Assembly: GCF_050279675.1 (NCBI RefSeq)
Contig: NZ_JBNNUK010000001.1
Location: 186,001 to 250,000 of the forward strand
Length of the DNA stretch: 64,000 nt
Direction: 5' to 3'
Source: Viridibacillus sp050279675
Lineage (GTDB): Bacteria > Bacillota > Bacilli > Bacillales_A > Planococcaceae
The notes below the pieces were generated by a model. That model had not been told where the DNA came from, searched no databases, and was given only the letters and a program-made list of their open reading frames with translations. Shown one piece after another: positions 44,977-54,897 of this stretch. Positions within the stretch are counted from its first letter, which is position 1, and each line of letters opens with the position of its first letter. The translations under genes were made by a program, and so were the position numbers.

Positions 44977-46078
44977 ATGTTTGAATTAGCAGACGTGCGT
45001 AATGAGTTAGACAATTCAGCTAAGAAATTAGCGGACTTCAGGGGGTCTCTTTGACTTAGAAAACAAAGAGGCACGAATACAAGAATTTGACGAATTAATG
45101 CTTGAACCAGAATTCTGGAACAATCAACAACAAGCACAAAATGTTATTAACGAGTCAAAAGGCTTAAAAGAAGTTGTGAATGAATATAAAGAATTAGAAG
45201 ATACACAAGAAAACTTAGAAATGACATTAGAATTATTACGTGAAGAACCTGATGAAGAATTACAAGAAGATTTAGCCGTGGAGTTAAAAGAATTCGTAGC
45301 ACGTTTAAAAGAATTTGAACTACAGTTATTATTAAGTGAACCGTATGATAAGAACAACGCAATCTTGGAACTTCACCCGGGCGCTGGTGGTACCGAGTCA
45401 CAAGATTGGGGTTCGATGTTATTACGTATGTATACACGTTGGGCTGAAAAACGTGGCTTTAAAGTTGAAACAATGGATTATTTACCCGGCGATGAGGCCG
45501 GCATTAAGTCGGTTACATTGGCTATCAAAGGGCATAATGCATATGGCTATTTAAAAGCTGAGAAAGGTGTTCACCGTCTTGTACGTATTTCGCCTTTCGA
45601 TTCATCAGGTCGCCGTCATACTTCATTCGTATCATGTGATGTGATGCCAGAATTCAATGATGAAATTGAAATTGATATTCGCACAGAAGACTTGAAAGTT
45701 GACACGTATCGTGCAACTGGTGCTGGTGGTCAGCATATTAACACGACTGACTCCGCTGTTCGTATCACACATACACCAACAGGTACGGTTGTTCAATGTC
45801 AGGCTGAACGTTCACAGATTAAAAACCGTGAAAAAGCAATGGGTATGTTAAAAGCGAAGTTGTATCAATTGAAAATTGATGAACAACAAGCACAATTGGA
45901 CGAAATTCGTGGAGAACAAAAAGAAATTGGCTGGGGTAGTCAAATTCGTTCATATGTATTCCACCCATATTCAATGGTAAAAGACCACCGCACAAGTGCT
46001 GAAACAGGAAATGTGCAAAATGTTATGGATGGTGACATTGATCAATTTATCAATGCTTACTTACGATCTAAACTTTAA
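44977..46078 (+). CDS. prfB: Peptide chain release factor 2 (RF2), made by +1 programmed frameshift
   Basis: RF2 releases peptides at UGA and UAA. The frame starts at ATG 44977 (AGGAGG site upstream) and runs 25 codons to an in-frame TGA at 45052-45054. A +1 shift there continues into 341 codons ending at 46078, for 366 residues in total. Seen in the main frame: the stop-recognition tripeptide SPF (RISPFDSSG) and the catalytic GGQ (TGAGGQHINTTDSA). The peptide is of normal RF2 length, so the TGA is regulatory, not a defect. A terminator follows. Confidence 0.97.
45040..45055 (+). promoter_or_regulatory. prfB autoregulatory +1 frameshift site
   Basis: AGGGGGTCTCTTTGAC contains an internal Shine-Dalgarno-like AGGGGG, a 3-nt spacer, the slippery CTT codon (45049-45051) and the TGA stop followed by C. 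This is the classical arrangement: when RF2 is scarce, termination at TGA is slow and ribosomes slip +1. Confidence 0.97.
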
Positions 46079-46087
46079 TTTAACTAT

Positions 46088-46128
46088 GAAAAGCCATTCG
46101 ACGGAGTAATTCGTTGAATGGCTTTTTT
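46088..46128 (+). terminator. Terminator of prfB
   Basis: AAAAGCCATTC pairs with GAATGGCTTTT; six T follow. Confidence 0.88.
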
Positions 46129-46222
46129 GCATGTAAAAAGGGTATGCTTCCTACTTGCAATTTCTTGTAAACGTAGTAAAATACAAAGTAAGAACAAATG
46201 TTCCTATTTTGGAGGTGGAAGC

Positions 46223-46600
46223 ATGTCGCGTATCCCAAATGAAGCTCTTGTAGTGCTTGAAACAGTTATTTACTTACCAATGGTACTATCCATTTTTGAA
46301 AGAGACTGTAAAGCATTTGAACAAGGAACATTCAAATTGAAGCGGCCATATATCGATTTAGTGCATGAAGCGATGAAACAGGTGCAAAGTGAATTACATG
46401 CAGCTCATCAAAATTTGCAAAAAAACCGACTTAAAATTATGCGAGGAAATCGTGATGAGTTATTTTCTGAATATATCTTCATTTACAATAATAATGAAGA
46501 ACATCGTCGGTATTCTAATATTCGATTACGTAACCGAGTAGAAGAATTGTTATCAATGTATTTAACACGAGTTCAATTTAAAAAAGAGAAGGACGTTTAA
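46223..46600 (+). CDS. Uncharacterised conserved protein resembling YhjD of Bacillus
   Basis: A 125-aa soluble, basic, helical protein: SRIPNEALVVLETVIYLPMVLSIFERD, FKLKRPYIDLVHEAMKQVQSEL, then a C-terminal RLRNRVEELLSMYL. The opening resembles the Bacillus YhjD family as I recall it; function unknown. ATG at 46223 follows TTTGGAGG; the open frame from 46118 would cross the prfB terminator and is rejected. Its last 23 bp overlap the convergent comK-type gene. Confidence 0.75.
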   Translation: MSRIPNEALVVLETVIYLPMVLSIFERDCKAFEQGTFKLKRPYIDLVHEAMKQVQSELHAAHQNLQKNRLKIMRGNRDELFSEYIFIYNNNEEHRRYSNIRLRNRVEELLSMYLTRVQFKKEKDV

Positions 46601-47069
46601 TCTCAAAACGTTGTTGTAAAAAGTATGCCATTGCTAGTTGAGTTCTCATTGTGATGACTGATACGTCTACTTCAACATCTTGTCCGTTTTTAAAAGACAC
46701 AAGACTTTTTGATGGACCAGCATCTTCAAAAAACTCAATTGCATGCATAGCAAACCAAACATTATAATGCGAACTAGGTGATAAAGTGGGCATGAAAATA
46801 CAAGGTGTACCATAATCATATGCAACAACAATCGGTAGTTTATGGCGTGCGCCAAGATATTCTTTTGACTTGTTAGTAGCAAGCTTAAAAGAAGTACCAT
46901 AGTCAGAGCAAGATTTATGTATTACTCGAGATGGCCTTGCATCTACAAGAAATTCCCTCTCCTTTTCAATTACTCTTGTGTAAATGTGATTACCCTCAAA
47001 AACTGGCATAAGGGCAAATGTACTAAAAGACAATGTAAAATTCGATAATTTTGTCAGTTTTTCACCCAA
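46578..47069 (-). CDS. comK: ComK-type competence transcription factor, copy 2
   Basis: A 163-aa ComK-family protein, more canonical than copy 1: YTRVIEKEREFLVDARPSRVI, HKSCSDYGTSFKLATNKSKEYLG (B. subtilis RSCRFFGSSYAGRKAG), PIVVAYDYGTPCIFMPTLSP (IFLFPTLSS), NVWFAMHAIEFFE (GWISHVHVKEF) and FKNGQDVEVDVS. ComK dimers bind A/T-rich boxes before late competence genes such as comF. TTG at 47069 has GGGAGG 8 nt upstream. The 3' end overlaps the convergent gene by 23 bp, so the transcripts are partly antisense. Confidence 0.85.
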   Translation of the reverse strand: MGEKLTKLSNFTLSFSTFALMPVFEGNHIYTRVIEKEREFLVDARPSRVIHKSCSDYGTSFKLATNKSKEYLGARHKLPIVVAYDYGTPCIFMPTLSPSSHYNVWFAMHAIEFFEDAGPSKSLVSFKNGQDVEVDVSVITMRTQLAMAYFLQQRFEIKRPSLF

Positions 47070-47263
47070 TACTTGTTCCTCCCTTCAGAAATAATTAAAA
47101 TTAGTATAATTTAACTATTATTTTAACTATAATTGGTATAAAGTGCAACTGTAAAATGGAATATATAATTATAATATCCTATATATTTCCTTCGGTATAA
47201 ATTAAGATTGATTATTTTTCTGAAATTTCTTATAATAGAAAAAAGGCATTCGAGGTGAGATCG

Positions 47264-47503
47264 TTGGATAAATATTATTCCTATACCGATTTTCTAAAAG
47301 TTTTTGGACGAACTGACAACACGAATAATGCTGAAAAATTATTAGATACGATCTATTTAGATTTATTTTTAAACCATGTGCATCGTGCACAAACGGAAGA
47401 GTATCTATTAGCTTGCATTGACTCAGCCCTAGATGAAAGAAATGAAGTCGCCTTTTATAAATACGCAAAAGAATTAGAGAAATTGCAGACGACCGCCGGA
47501 TAA
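47264..47503 (+). CDS. Small IDEAL-domain protein
   Basis: A 79-aa protein with a C-terminal IDEAL-type motif (LLACIDSALDERNEVAFYKYAKEL, residues about 48-71), a short helical element seen in several Bacillales proteins such as YpiB-type and in ComK-related proteolysis contexts. The N-terminal half YSYTDFLKVFGRTDN is unassigned. TTG at 47264 has GAGGTGA at proper spacing; the GTG at 47255 falls within that site. Lies divergent from comK copy 2 across a 194-bp gap. Confidence 0.75.
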   Translation: MDKYYSYTDFLKVFGRTDNTNNAEKLLDTIYLDLFLNHVHRAQTEEYLLACIDSALDERNEVAFYKYAKELEKLQTTAG

Positions 47504-47538
47504 GTATTATTAGACAATTAATGATAATAGAAATACTC

Positions 47539-47559
47539 GTATAAGTTTCGAACTTATAC
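47539..47559. promoter_or_regulatory. Perfect 9-bp-arm hairpin without T run
   Basis: GTATAAGTT-TCG-AACTTATAC, 35 bp after the IDEAL gene and 21 bp before its terminator. Role unknown. Confidence 0.4.
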
Positions 47560-47580
47560 ATAGAGAATTTTTCAGCAAAA

Positions 47581-47613
47581 AAAAATCGTTCCAATATTGG
47601 AACGGTTTTTTTA
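47581..47613 (+). terminator. Terminator of the IDEAL gene
   Basis: A palindrome containing CGTTCCAATATTGGAACG with T run on the plus strand and A run before it. Confidence 0.9.
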
Positions 47614-47769
47614 TTGATTAAATCATTGGGTAAAAAAAGTGTAACAGCATAGTGCAAAGATATAATCTCGTTTTTAAATTGAAATTAACGATAGTAAAAG
47701 AAGTGATAAAATCCTAAAAACAAATGCCTGGGGAGTACAATAATTGGCAAAACAACGAAACTAGTTTGA

Positions 47770-47783
47770 AAAACATATGTTCG
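47770..47783. promoter_or_regulatory. LexA (DinR) box before uvrBA
   Basis: AAAACATATGTTCG matches CGAACATATGTTCG at 12 of 14 bases; the right half-site is perfect. It lies 69-82 bp before the uvrB start codon. uvrBA is an SOS target in Bacillus. Confidence 0.7.
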
Positions 47784-47851
47784 CTTATTGCTCGATATTT
47801 CCAATTTGCTATGGTAAAATATATGTAATTAGTAACAAGGAGGACGTGGCT

Positions 47852-49834
47852 ATGGTTCAGGCATTTGATTTACATTCACCATACAAGCCAAATGGCGATC
47901 AGCCAGCAGCAATAGCAGAGCTTGTCGAAGGTGTTCGTCAAGGTAAACAACATCAAACCTTACTAGGTGCAACTGGTACAGGTAAAACATTTACAATTTC
48001 CAATGTTATAAAAGAAGTAAAAAAGCCGACCCTAGTAATTGCGCATAATAAGACACTTGCGGGTCAATTATATAGTGAATTTAAAGAATTCTTTCCAAAT
48101 AATGCAGTAGAATATTTCGTCAGCTACTATGACTACTATCAGCCAGAAGCTTATGTACCACAAACCGATACATATATCGAGAAGGACTCTAGTATTAATG
48201 ATGAAATTGATAAGTTGCGACATTCAGCAACATCTTCATTATTTGAAAGAGAAGATGTCATCGTCATCGCATCTGTTTCTTGTATTTATGGTCTCGGTTC
48301 ACCGGAAGAATACCGAGAAATGGTGTTATCCATCCGAACAGAGATGGAAATCGAAAGGAATCAATTGTTACGTAAACTTGTAGATATTCAGTATGAACGT
48401 AATGATATTAATTTTACCCGCGGAACATTTCGAGTACGCGGTGATGTTGTCGAGATTTTCCCAGTATCTCGGGATGAGAGATGCTTACGTGTAGAATTTT
48501 TCGGTGATGAAGTAGAGCGTATTCGTGAAGTGGATGCGTTAACAGGAGAAATTCTCGGCGAACGAGAGCATGTCGCTATCTTCCCAGCATCCCACTTCGT
48601 TACACGAGAAGAAAAAATGGTCAAAGCCATTGAGAATATTAAAGATGAATTGAAGGAACAACTTGAGAAACTTCGTGAGGAAGATAAATTACTAGAGGCA
48701 CAACGCTTAGAACAAAGAACAAATTATGATTTAGAAATGATGAGCGAAGTGGGCTTCTGTTCAGGCGTAGAAAACTATTCTCGCCATTTAACTCTTAGAC
48801 CAGCAGGTGCAACACCTTACACATTATTAGATTACTTCCCAGAGGATTTTTTGCTAGTGGTAGATGAAAGCCATGTTACATTACCGCAGATCCGGGGAAT
48901 GTATAACGGTGACCAAGCGCGCAAAGGTGTTTTAGTTGATCATGGATTCCGCTTACCATCAGCACTTGATAATAGACCGTTAAAATTTGAAGAATTTGAG
49001 AAACATGTTCATAACGCGATTTTTGTTTCTGCTACGCCAGGACCTTATGAATTAGAACATACACCTGACATGGTAGAGCAAATTATTCGTCCAACTGGTC
49101 TACTTGATCCTGAGATTGAAGTACGACCAATTGAAGGTCAGATCGATGATTTAATCCATGAAATTAATTTACGGACGGAAAAAAATGAGCGTGTATTAAT
49201 TACAACATTAACGAAAAAAATGTCAGAAGATTTAACGGATTATTTAAAAGAAATTGGGATAAAAGTACAGTACTTACATTCAGAAGTTAAAACGTTAGAG
49301 CGAATCGAAATTATTCGTGAATTACGTATGGGCGTTTACGACGTATTAATCGGTATTAACTTACTACGTGAAGGTATCGATATTCCAGAAGTATCTTTAG
49401 TTGCCATATTGGATGCAGATAAGGAAGGCTTCCTACGTTCAGAGCGTTCGCTCATCCAAACAATTGGACGTGCAGCACGTAATTCGAACGGACACGTTAT
49501 TATGTATGCAGATCGTATGACGGATTCGATGACAAAAGCAATCGACGAAACAAATCGCCGTCGTACAATTCAAGGTGCTTACAATGAGGAGCATGGGATT
49601 ACGCCAAGAACCATTCAGAAGGAAATTCGCGATGTAATTCGGGCAACACAGGCAGCCGAAGAACAAGAAACATATGTAACGAAAGTATTGAAGGGTAAAA
49701 AGCTAACAAAGCAAGAAAGAGAAACACTTTTACTTTCATTAGAAAAAGAAATGAAGGATGCAGCAAAAGCGCTCGACTTCGAACGTGCTGCAGAGCTTCG
49801 TGATACTATCCTGGAACTGAAAGCGGAAGGATGA
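47852..49834 (+). CDS. uvrB: UvrB excision nuclease subunit
   Basis: A 660-aa helicase-like damage verifier of nucleotide excision repair. Walker A LGATGTGKTFT near residue 40, the beta-hairpin VSYYDYYQPEAYVPQTD, DESHVTLPQIRGMY, EGIDIPEVSLVAILDADKEGFLRS and GRAARN, with a C-terminal UVR motif (LLLSLEKEMKDAAKALDFERAAELRD) that binds UvrC. ATG at 47852 follows AAGGAGG; the open frame upstream to 47777 is rejected. Stop and start overlap with uvrA (ATGA). Confidence 0.98.
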   Translation: MVQAFDLHSPYKPNGDQPAAIAELVEGVRQGKQHQTLLGATGTGKTFTISNVIKEVKKPTLVIAHNKTLAGQLYSEFKEFFPNNAVEYFVSYYDYYQPEAYVPQTDTYIEKDSSINDEIDKLRHSATSSLFEREDVIVIASVSCIYGLGSPEEYREMVLSIRTEMEIERNQLLRKLVDIQYERNDINFTRGTFRVRGDVVEIFPVSRDERCLRVEFFGDEVERIREVDALTGEILGEREHVAIFPASHFVTREEKMVKAIENIKDELKEQLEKLREEDKLLEAQRLEQRTNYDLEMMSEVGFCSGVENYSRHLTLRPAGATPYTLLDYFPEDFLLVVDESHVTLPQIRGMYNGDQARKGVLVDHGFRLPSALDNRPLKFEEFEKHVHNAIFVSATPGPYELEHTPDMVEQIIRPTGLLDPEIEVRPIEGQIDDLIHEINLRTEKNERVLITTLTKKMSEDLTDYLKEIGIKVQYLHSEVKTLERIEIIRELRMGVYDVLIGINLLREGIDIPEVSLVAILDADKEGFLRSERSLIQTIGRAARNSNGHVIMYADRMTDSMTKAIDETNRRRTIQGAYNEEHGITPRTIQKEIRDVIRATQAAEEQETYVTKVLKGKKLTKQERETLLLSLEKEMKDAAKALDFERAAELRDTILELKAEG

Positions 49835-52707
49835 AGGAATTGAAAAACCAAGAAATTATTGTTCAAGGTGCACGTGCAAATAATTTAAAAAATGTAGATG
49901 TTAAAATTCCGCGAGATAAGCTAGTTGTTATAACTGGCTTATCGGGTTCTGGAAAATCATCTCTAGCATTCGATACAATCTATGCAGAAGGTCAAAGACG
50001 TTATGTGGAATCCTTATCTGCCTATGCTCGCCAATTTCTAGGGCAAATGGACAAACCAGATGTAGATGCTATCGAAGGTCTCTCACCAGCTATTTCTATT
50101 GACCAAAAAACAACAAGCCGCAATCCACGCTCAACGGTTGGAACAGTCACAGAAATATATGACTATTTACGCCTATTATATGCGCGTGTGGGCAAACCAA
50201 TTTGTCCAAATCACGGCATAGAAATTACGTCACAAACTGTGGAACAAATGGTCGATCGTCTTGTGCAATATCCTGAACGTACGAAAATGCAATTGTTGGC
50301 TCCAATGGTTTCAGGGCGTAAAGGGACACATGTGAAACTTCTAGAAGACTTGAAAAAGCAAGGGTATGTCCGTGTTCGAGTTGACGGAGAGTTACGTGAT
50401 TTAGATGATAATATTGAATTAGACAAAAATAAAAAGCATAGTATTGAAGTGGTCATTGACCGCATTGTTTTAAAAGAAGGAGTGGAAGCCCGTTTAAGTG
50501 ATTCTCTTGAGACGGCACTCAGATTGGCAGAAGGTCGTGTAATGGTTGATGTAATGGAGCATGAGGAGCTACTATTCAGTGAACATCACGCTTGTCCAAT
50601 CTGTGGCTTTTCAATTGGTGAATTGGAACCGAGAATGTTCTCGTTCAACAGTCCTTTTGGTGCTTGCACAAAATGTGATGGCTTAGGGACAAAATTAGAA
50701 GTAGATCCAACACTTGTAATACCTGATTGGAGTCGCACATTAAATGATAATGCACTTGCACCTTGGGAACCAACGAGCTCGCAATATTATCCTCAACTAT
50801 TAAAAGCAGTTTGTGACCATTACGATATCGATATGGATATGCCAGTTGAAGACATACCGAAAGATAAAATGGATAAAATTTTAAACGGTTCAGGCACGGA
50901 CAAAATCCACTTCCATTATGAGAATGACTTCGGAAATGTTCGAGACCAAGATATTGTTTTTGAAGGTGTCCTACGTAATATTGAAAGGCGCTTTCGTGAA
51001 ACGACTTCAGATTATATCCGAGAGCAAATGGAAAAGTACATGGCACAGCAACATTGCCCATCTTGTAAAGGATACCGCTTAAAACCTGAGACACTGGCGG
51101 TTAAAATTGATAGCAAACATATTGGAGAAGTGACGGACTATTCTATTAAAGATGCATACTTTTTCTTCTCGACGCTATCGCTTTCAGAGAAGGATATGCA
51201 AATTGCCCGATTGATTTTACGCGAAATACTAGAACGTCTAGGCTTCCTCATTAACGTTGGGCTCGATTATTTAACATTAAACCGAGCAGCGGGTACATTA
51301 TCAGGTGGGGAAGCGCAACGCATTCGCTTAGCAACTCAAATTGGCTCGCGCTTAACCGGTGTTCTGTATATTCTTGATGAGCCATCCATTGGCTTGCATC
51401 AACGGGATAATGACCGTTTGATTGATACACTAAAAAACATGCGTGATATCGGCAACACATTGATTGTAGTCGAGCATGATGAGGACACAATGCTTGCAGC
51501 CGATTATTTAATTGATGTTGGTCCAGGTGCGGGTGTACATGGTGGAGAAATCGTCGCTGCTGGAACACCTGCTCAAGTTATGAAAGACAAACATTCATTA
51601 ACTGGGCAATATTTAAGTGGCAAAAAATTCATTCCACTTCCATCAGAACGTCGTAAGCCAGACGGACGGTTCATTACGATTAAAGGCGCTAAAGAAAATA
51701 ATTTAAAAAATGTTAAAGCGGATATTCCACTTGGTTTATTTATTGCTGTAACTGGAGTTTCAGGATCAGGAAAAAGTACATTAATTAATGAAATTTTATA
51801 TAAATCGCTAGCGCAAAAATTGAACCGTTCGAAGGTAAAGCCAGGTGAAGTGAAAGAAATTACAGGTATCGAACAGCTTGAGAAGGTAATTGATATCGAC
51901 CAATCGCCAATCGGTCGTACACCGCGTTCAAACCCCGCGACATATACAGGTGTCTTTGATGACATTCGTGATGTATTTGCAACAACGAATGAAGCAAAGG
52001 TACGTGGTTATAAAAAAGGTCGCTTTAGCTTTAATGTCAAAGGCGGGCGTTGTGAAGCTTGTCGTGGTGACGGAATTATTAAAATTGAAATGCATTTCTT
52101 ACCTGATGTTTATGTACCGTGCGAAGTATGCCATGGTAAGCGTTATAATCGTGAAACATTAGAAGTAAAATATAAAGATAAGAGTATCGCCGATGTTTTG
52201 AAAATGACCGTTGAAGATGCAGTGGAATTTTTCACAAACATTCCTAAAATATCACGCAAGTTACAAACGATAGTTGATGTAGGTTTAGGCTATATGGAAC
52301 TAGGCCAGCCTGCTACAACCTTATCAGGTGGGGAAGCTCAGCGTGTGAAATTAGCGTCTGAGTTGCATAAACGCTCAAATGGTAAGTCAATTTATATATT
52401 GGATGAACCGACAACAGGATTGCATGCAGAAGATATCGCTCGATTATTGAAAGTATTACAACGTCTAGTTGAAAGTGGTGATACTGTGTTGGTAATCGAA
52501 CATAATCTGGATGTTATTAAAACAGCTGATCACCTAATTGATTTAGGTCCAGAAGGTGGCGATAAAGGCGGTATGATTATTGCAACTGGAACACCTGAAG
52601 AGGTAATTACAGTGAAAGAATCATACACAGGACATTATTTGAAGCCAATTATAGAACGCGATCGAGCACGTATGGATAAAGTATTGACAACAGCTACAAA
52701 TAAGTAG
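49831..52707 (+). CDS. uvrA: UvrA excision nuclease subunit
   Basis: A 958-aa ABC-type DNA damage sensor. First ATPase GLSGSGKSSLAF, zinc-finger insert CPICGFSIGELEPR...CTKCDGLG, LSGGEAQRIRLA and DEPSIGLHQRD; second ATPase GVSGSGKSTLIN, zinc finger CEACRGDG...CEVCHGKRY, LSGGEAQRVKLA and DEPTTGLHAED. Overlaps uvrB by 4 bp, so the pair is translationally coupled and shares the LexA box. The full-length domain set is intact. Confidence 0.98.
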   Translation: MKELKNQEIIVQGARANNLKNVDVKIPRDKLVVITGLSGSGKSSLAFDTIYAEGQRRYVESLSAYARQFLGQMDKPDVDAIEGLSPAISIDQKTTSRNPRSTVGTVTEIYDYLRLLYARVGKPICPNHGIEITSQTVEQMVDRLVQYPERTKMQLLAPMVSGRKGTHVKLLEDLKKQGYVRVRVDGELRDLDDNIELDKNKKHSIEVVIDRIVLKEGVEARLSDSLETALRLAEGRVMVDVMEHEELLFSEHHACPICGFSIGELEPRMFSFNSPFGACTKCDGLGTKLEVDPTLVIPDWSRTLNDNALAPWEPTSSQYYPQLLKAVCDHYDIDMDMPVEDIPKDKMDKILNGSGTDKIHFHYENDFGNVRDQDIVFEGVLRNIERRFRETTSDYIREQMEKYMAQQHCPSCKGYRLKPETLAVKIDSKHIGEVTDYSIKDAYFFFSTLSLSEKDMQIARLILREILERLGFLINVGLDYLTLNRAAGTLSGGEAQRIRLATQIGSRLTGVLYILDEPSIGLHQRDNDRLIDTLKNMRDIGNTLIVVEHDEDTMLAADYLIDVGPGAGVHGGEIVAAGTPAQVMKDKHSLTGQYLSGKKFIPLPSERRKPDGRFITIKGAKENNLKNVKADIPLGLFIAVTGVSGSGKSTLINEILYKSLAQKLNRSKVKPGEVKEITGIEQLEKVIDIDQSPIGRTPRSNPATYTGVFDDIRDVFATTNEAKVRGYKKGRFSFNVKGGRCEACRGDGIIKIEMHFLPDVYVPCEVCHGKRYNRETLEVKYKDKSIADVLKMTVEDAVEFFTNIPKISRKLQTIVDVGLGYMELGQPATTLSGGEAQRVKLASELHKRSNGKSIYILDEPTTGLHAEDIARLLKVLQRLVESGDTVLVIEHNLDVIKTADHLIDLGPEGGDKGGMIIATGTPEEVITVKESYTGHYLKPIIERDRARMDKVLTTATNK

Positions 52708-52785
52708 TTACAAATTTTCTGGGTATGTGAAACTTTTTCCATGAACTTTCGTAAATAATAGTAATAAGTAGAAGGAGGCCGAAAA

Positions 52786-53997
52786 ATGCAAAGTGAGCGT
52801 AAACGCATTTTAACATTGCTTGAAAATGGCACCATTACAGCACAAGAGGCAATATTACTACTAGAAGCTTTGGAAAATAAAACAGCTACTAATACATCAA
52901 CTGGAGCGAATTATACAAGTTCCAGCCAAACTGAAATGAATCAACAAGTAGGGCAATCACAACCTGAAAGAGAACAAAAACAAACAAATTATGATGACTT
53001 CTTTGAGAAAAAAGAAGAACCAAAACAACAGTCATCTAAACAAAAATCTACATCAGAGCAAGAATTCTTTGAAGAAATTAAACAAGATTTCACGCAATTT
53101 AGTGCCAAGTTTATGGACTTTATGAATACGGCTGTCTCAAAAGTGAAAGACATTGATTTTGACTTTTCATTTGGTGAAAAAAGTGCATTCGAACAGCGTT
53201 TTGATCTAGATAATGCGGAATTTACACATATTAGTGTGGATATTCCGAATGGTCAATTGCAAATTAAACCATCTGTTGATGCAACCGTACATGCAGAATG
53301 TCGCGTACGTCCAACAATCGTTCGTTCTAGCGAAGATTTACAGAAGGAATTTCTCAATAAATTTATCTTCACGAATGATCAAGGGAAACTACGCATTATA
53401 AGTGATTTGAAAGCAATGCGTGTTGATATCGTCCTATATGTACCGATTAGACGATACGAAGCCATCTCAGCGAACTTATTTAATGGTAGTTTTGTATTAA
53501 CTGATTTGGATGTCAGTAAACTGAAGGTTAAGACAAAAAATGGTCTGATCGATTGTGAAAGATTCGCATTTAAGAGTGCTGAGCTAGAAACTGCTAACGG
53601 TGCTATTAAAGTGAAGGATGTAGCAGGAGAAGACCTTGAAGCTGAGACGTTAAATGGCCAAGTGTATATTGACGGAGCAATTCGCGATATTGAAGCGAAA
53701 TCTGTCAGTGGCCATGTTGTAGTGACTACTCGTGCAATTGATGCGACAAGAATGAAGGCACAAACCGTTGCAGGTACTGTGGAACTTTATATTCCAAGTA
53801 CATTGTCACTAGAAGGAGAAGTTTCTTCTAACCTAGGTAAAATGGATGTTCAATTGTCAGATGTTCAATATCGCAATGAGCATGAGCAGTTTTTACAAAA
53901 ATCGGTGCGCTTCTCTAAAAAGTTACTAGATACTTCAACATTAACGATTGATGGTGAAACTAAAACAGGATCTGTCGTTGTTCGATATAATTTGTAA
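52786..53997 (+). CDS. yvlB: YvlB-type DUF4097 protein with N-terminal SHOCT-like segment
   Basis: A 403-aa soluble protein. The N-terminal segment SERKRILTLLENGTITAQEAILLLEAL is the SHOCT-like short helix found in YvlB and LiaG-like proteins. A Gln/Glu-rich linker follows, then a C-terminal DUF4097 beta-helix-like domain (repeating strands such as LKVKTKNGLIDCERFAFKSAELETANGAIKVKDV). Implicated by family in envelope stress responses; no direct function. AAGGAGG precedes the ATG. Position after uvrBA matches the Bacillus neighbourhood. Confidence 0.88.
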   Translation: MQSERKRILTLLENGTITAQEAILLLEALENKTATNTSTGANYTSSSQTEMNQQVGQSQPEREQKQTNYDDFFEKKEEPKQQSSKQKSTSEQEFFEEIKQDFTQFSAKFMDFMNTAVSKVKDIDFDFSFGEKSAFEQRFDLDNAEFTHISVDIPNGQLQIKPSVDATVHAECRVRPTIVRSSEDLQKEFLNKFIFTNDQGKLRIISDLKAMRVDIVLYVPIRRYEAISANLFNGSFVLTDLDVSKLKVKTKNGLIDCERFAFKSAELETANGAIKVKDVAGEDLEAETLNGQVYIDGAIRDIEAKSVSGHVVVTTRAIDATRMKAQTVAGTVELYIPSTLSLEGEVSSNLGKMDVQLSDVQYRNEHEQFLQKSVRFSKKLLDTSTLTIDGETKTGSVVVRYNL

Positions 53998-54011
53998 TAT
54001 AAAATAATTTT

Positions 54012-54044
54012 AGCGAAGGAGATTTTCTCTCCTTCGCTTTTTTA
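54012..54044 (+). terminator. Terminator after yvlB
   Basis: AGCGAAGGAGA/TCTCCTTCGCT stem with a T run. Confidence 0.95.
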
Positions 54045-54210
54045 ATACATATTTATGATTATTTCGCTATTACAGCAAATTTTTTTTTGTAATAAGCTAG
54101 AATTGGAAATTCAATCTAATTGAAATGAAATTGTAATAGTAGACAGGCTATTCAATGATATAATAGCTATTATAATAGAGTAGGGTTTATAGAAAATAGG
54201 TGGTAAAAAA

Positions 54211-54897
54211 ATGATCGAAATGAAGAATGCTTACAAGAAATATCCGAATGGAATAGTAGCAGCAAATGGATTAAGTATTAAGTTTAATCAAGGCGAATTT
54301 GCTTATATTGTAGGACCTAGTGGTGCTGGAAAGTCGACATTTATCAAAATGATGTATCGAGAAGAACGAGCTACATCTGGGGATGTTATCGTAAATGGTA
54401 TGAATTTGACGACATTAAAAAACAAAGAAATACCTTATCTCCGTCGACAAATTGGCGTGGTGTTCCAAGATTTTAAATTGTTACCAATGCTAAATGTCTA
54501 TGAAAATGTTGCATTTGCTTTGGAAGTTATTGAAGAACAACCGGCTACGATACGTAAACGTGTTATGGAAGTATTAGATTTAGTTGGATTAAAACATAAA
54601 GCTCGAATGTTCCCGAATGAATTATCTGGTGGAGAGCAACAACGTGTATCAATTGCACGATCGATTGTGAACGTGCCGAAAGTTGTCATTGCTGATGAGC
54701 CTACTGGAAACTTGGATCCTGAGACATCTTGGGATATTATGAATCTTTTTGAAGAAATAAATGCACGTGGAACAACAATTATTATGGCAACGCATAACAA
54801 AGAAATTGTTAATACAATAAGACGTCGTGTTATCGCTATTGAGGGCGGATTGATTGTTCGTGATGAAAATGGAGGTAGTTACGGCTATGAAATCTAG
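54211..54897 (+). CDS. ftsE: FtsE ATPase of the FtsEX complex
   Basis: A 228-aa ABC ATPase that, with FtsX, transmits ATP-driven shape changes to peptidoglycan hydrolases outside the cell. Walker A VGPSGAGKSTFIK, Q-loop GVVFQDFKLLP, signature LSGGEQQRVSIARS, Walker B VVIADEPTGNLDP and the H-loop ATHNKEI are all present. AGGTGG is positioned before the ATG. ftsX starts 11 bp before the ftsE stop. Confidence 0.97.
   Translation: MIEMKNAYKKYPNGIVAANGLSIKFNQGEFAYIVGPSGAGKSTFIKMMYREERATSGDVIVNGMNLTTLKNKEIPYLRRQIGVVFQDFKLLPMLNVYENVAFALEVIEEQPATIRKRVMEVLDLVGLKHKARMFPNELSGGEQQRVSIARSIVNVPKVVIADEPTGNLDPETSWDIMNLFEEINARGTTIIMATHNKEIVNTIRRRVIAIEGGLIVRDENGGSYGYEI

Noticed and set aside
47202..47657. 151-aa minus-strand frame covering the IDEAL gene
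   Set aside because: It is antisense to a gene with a good start site and crosses a strong terminator.
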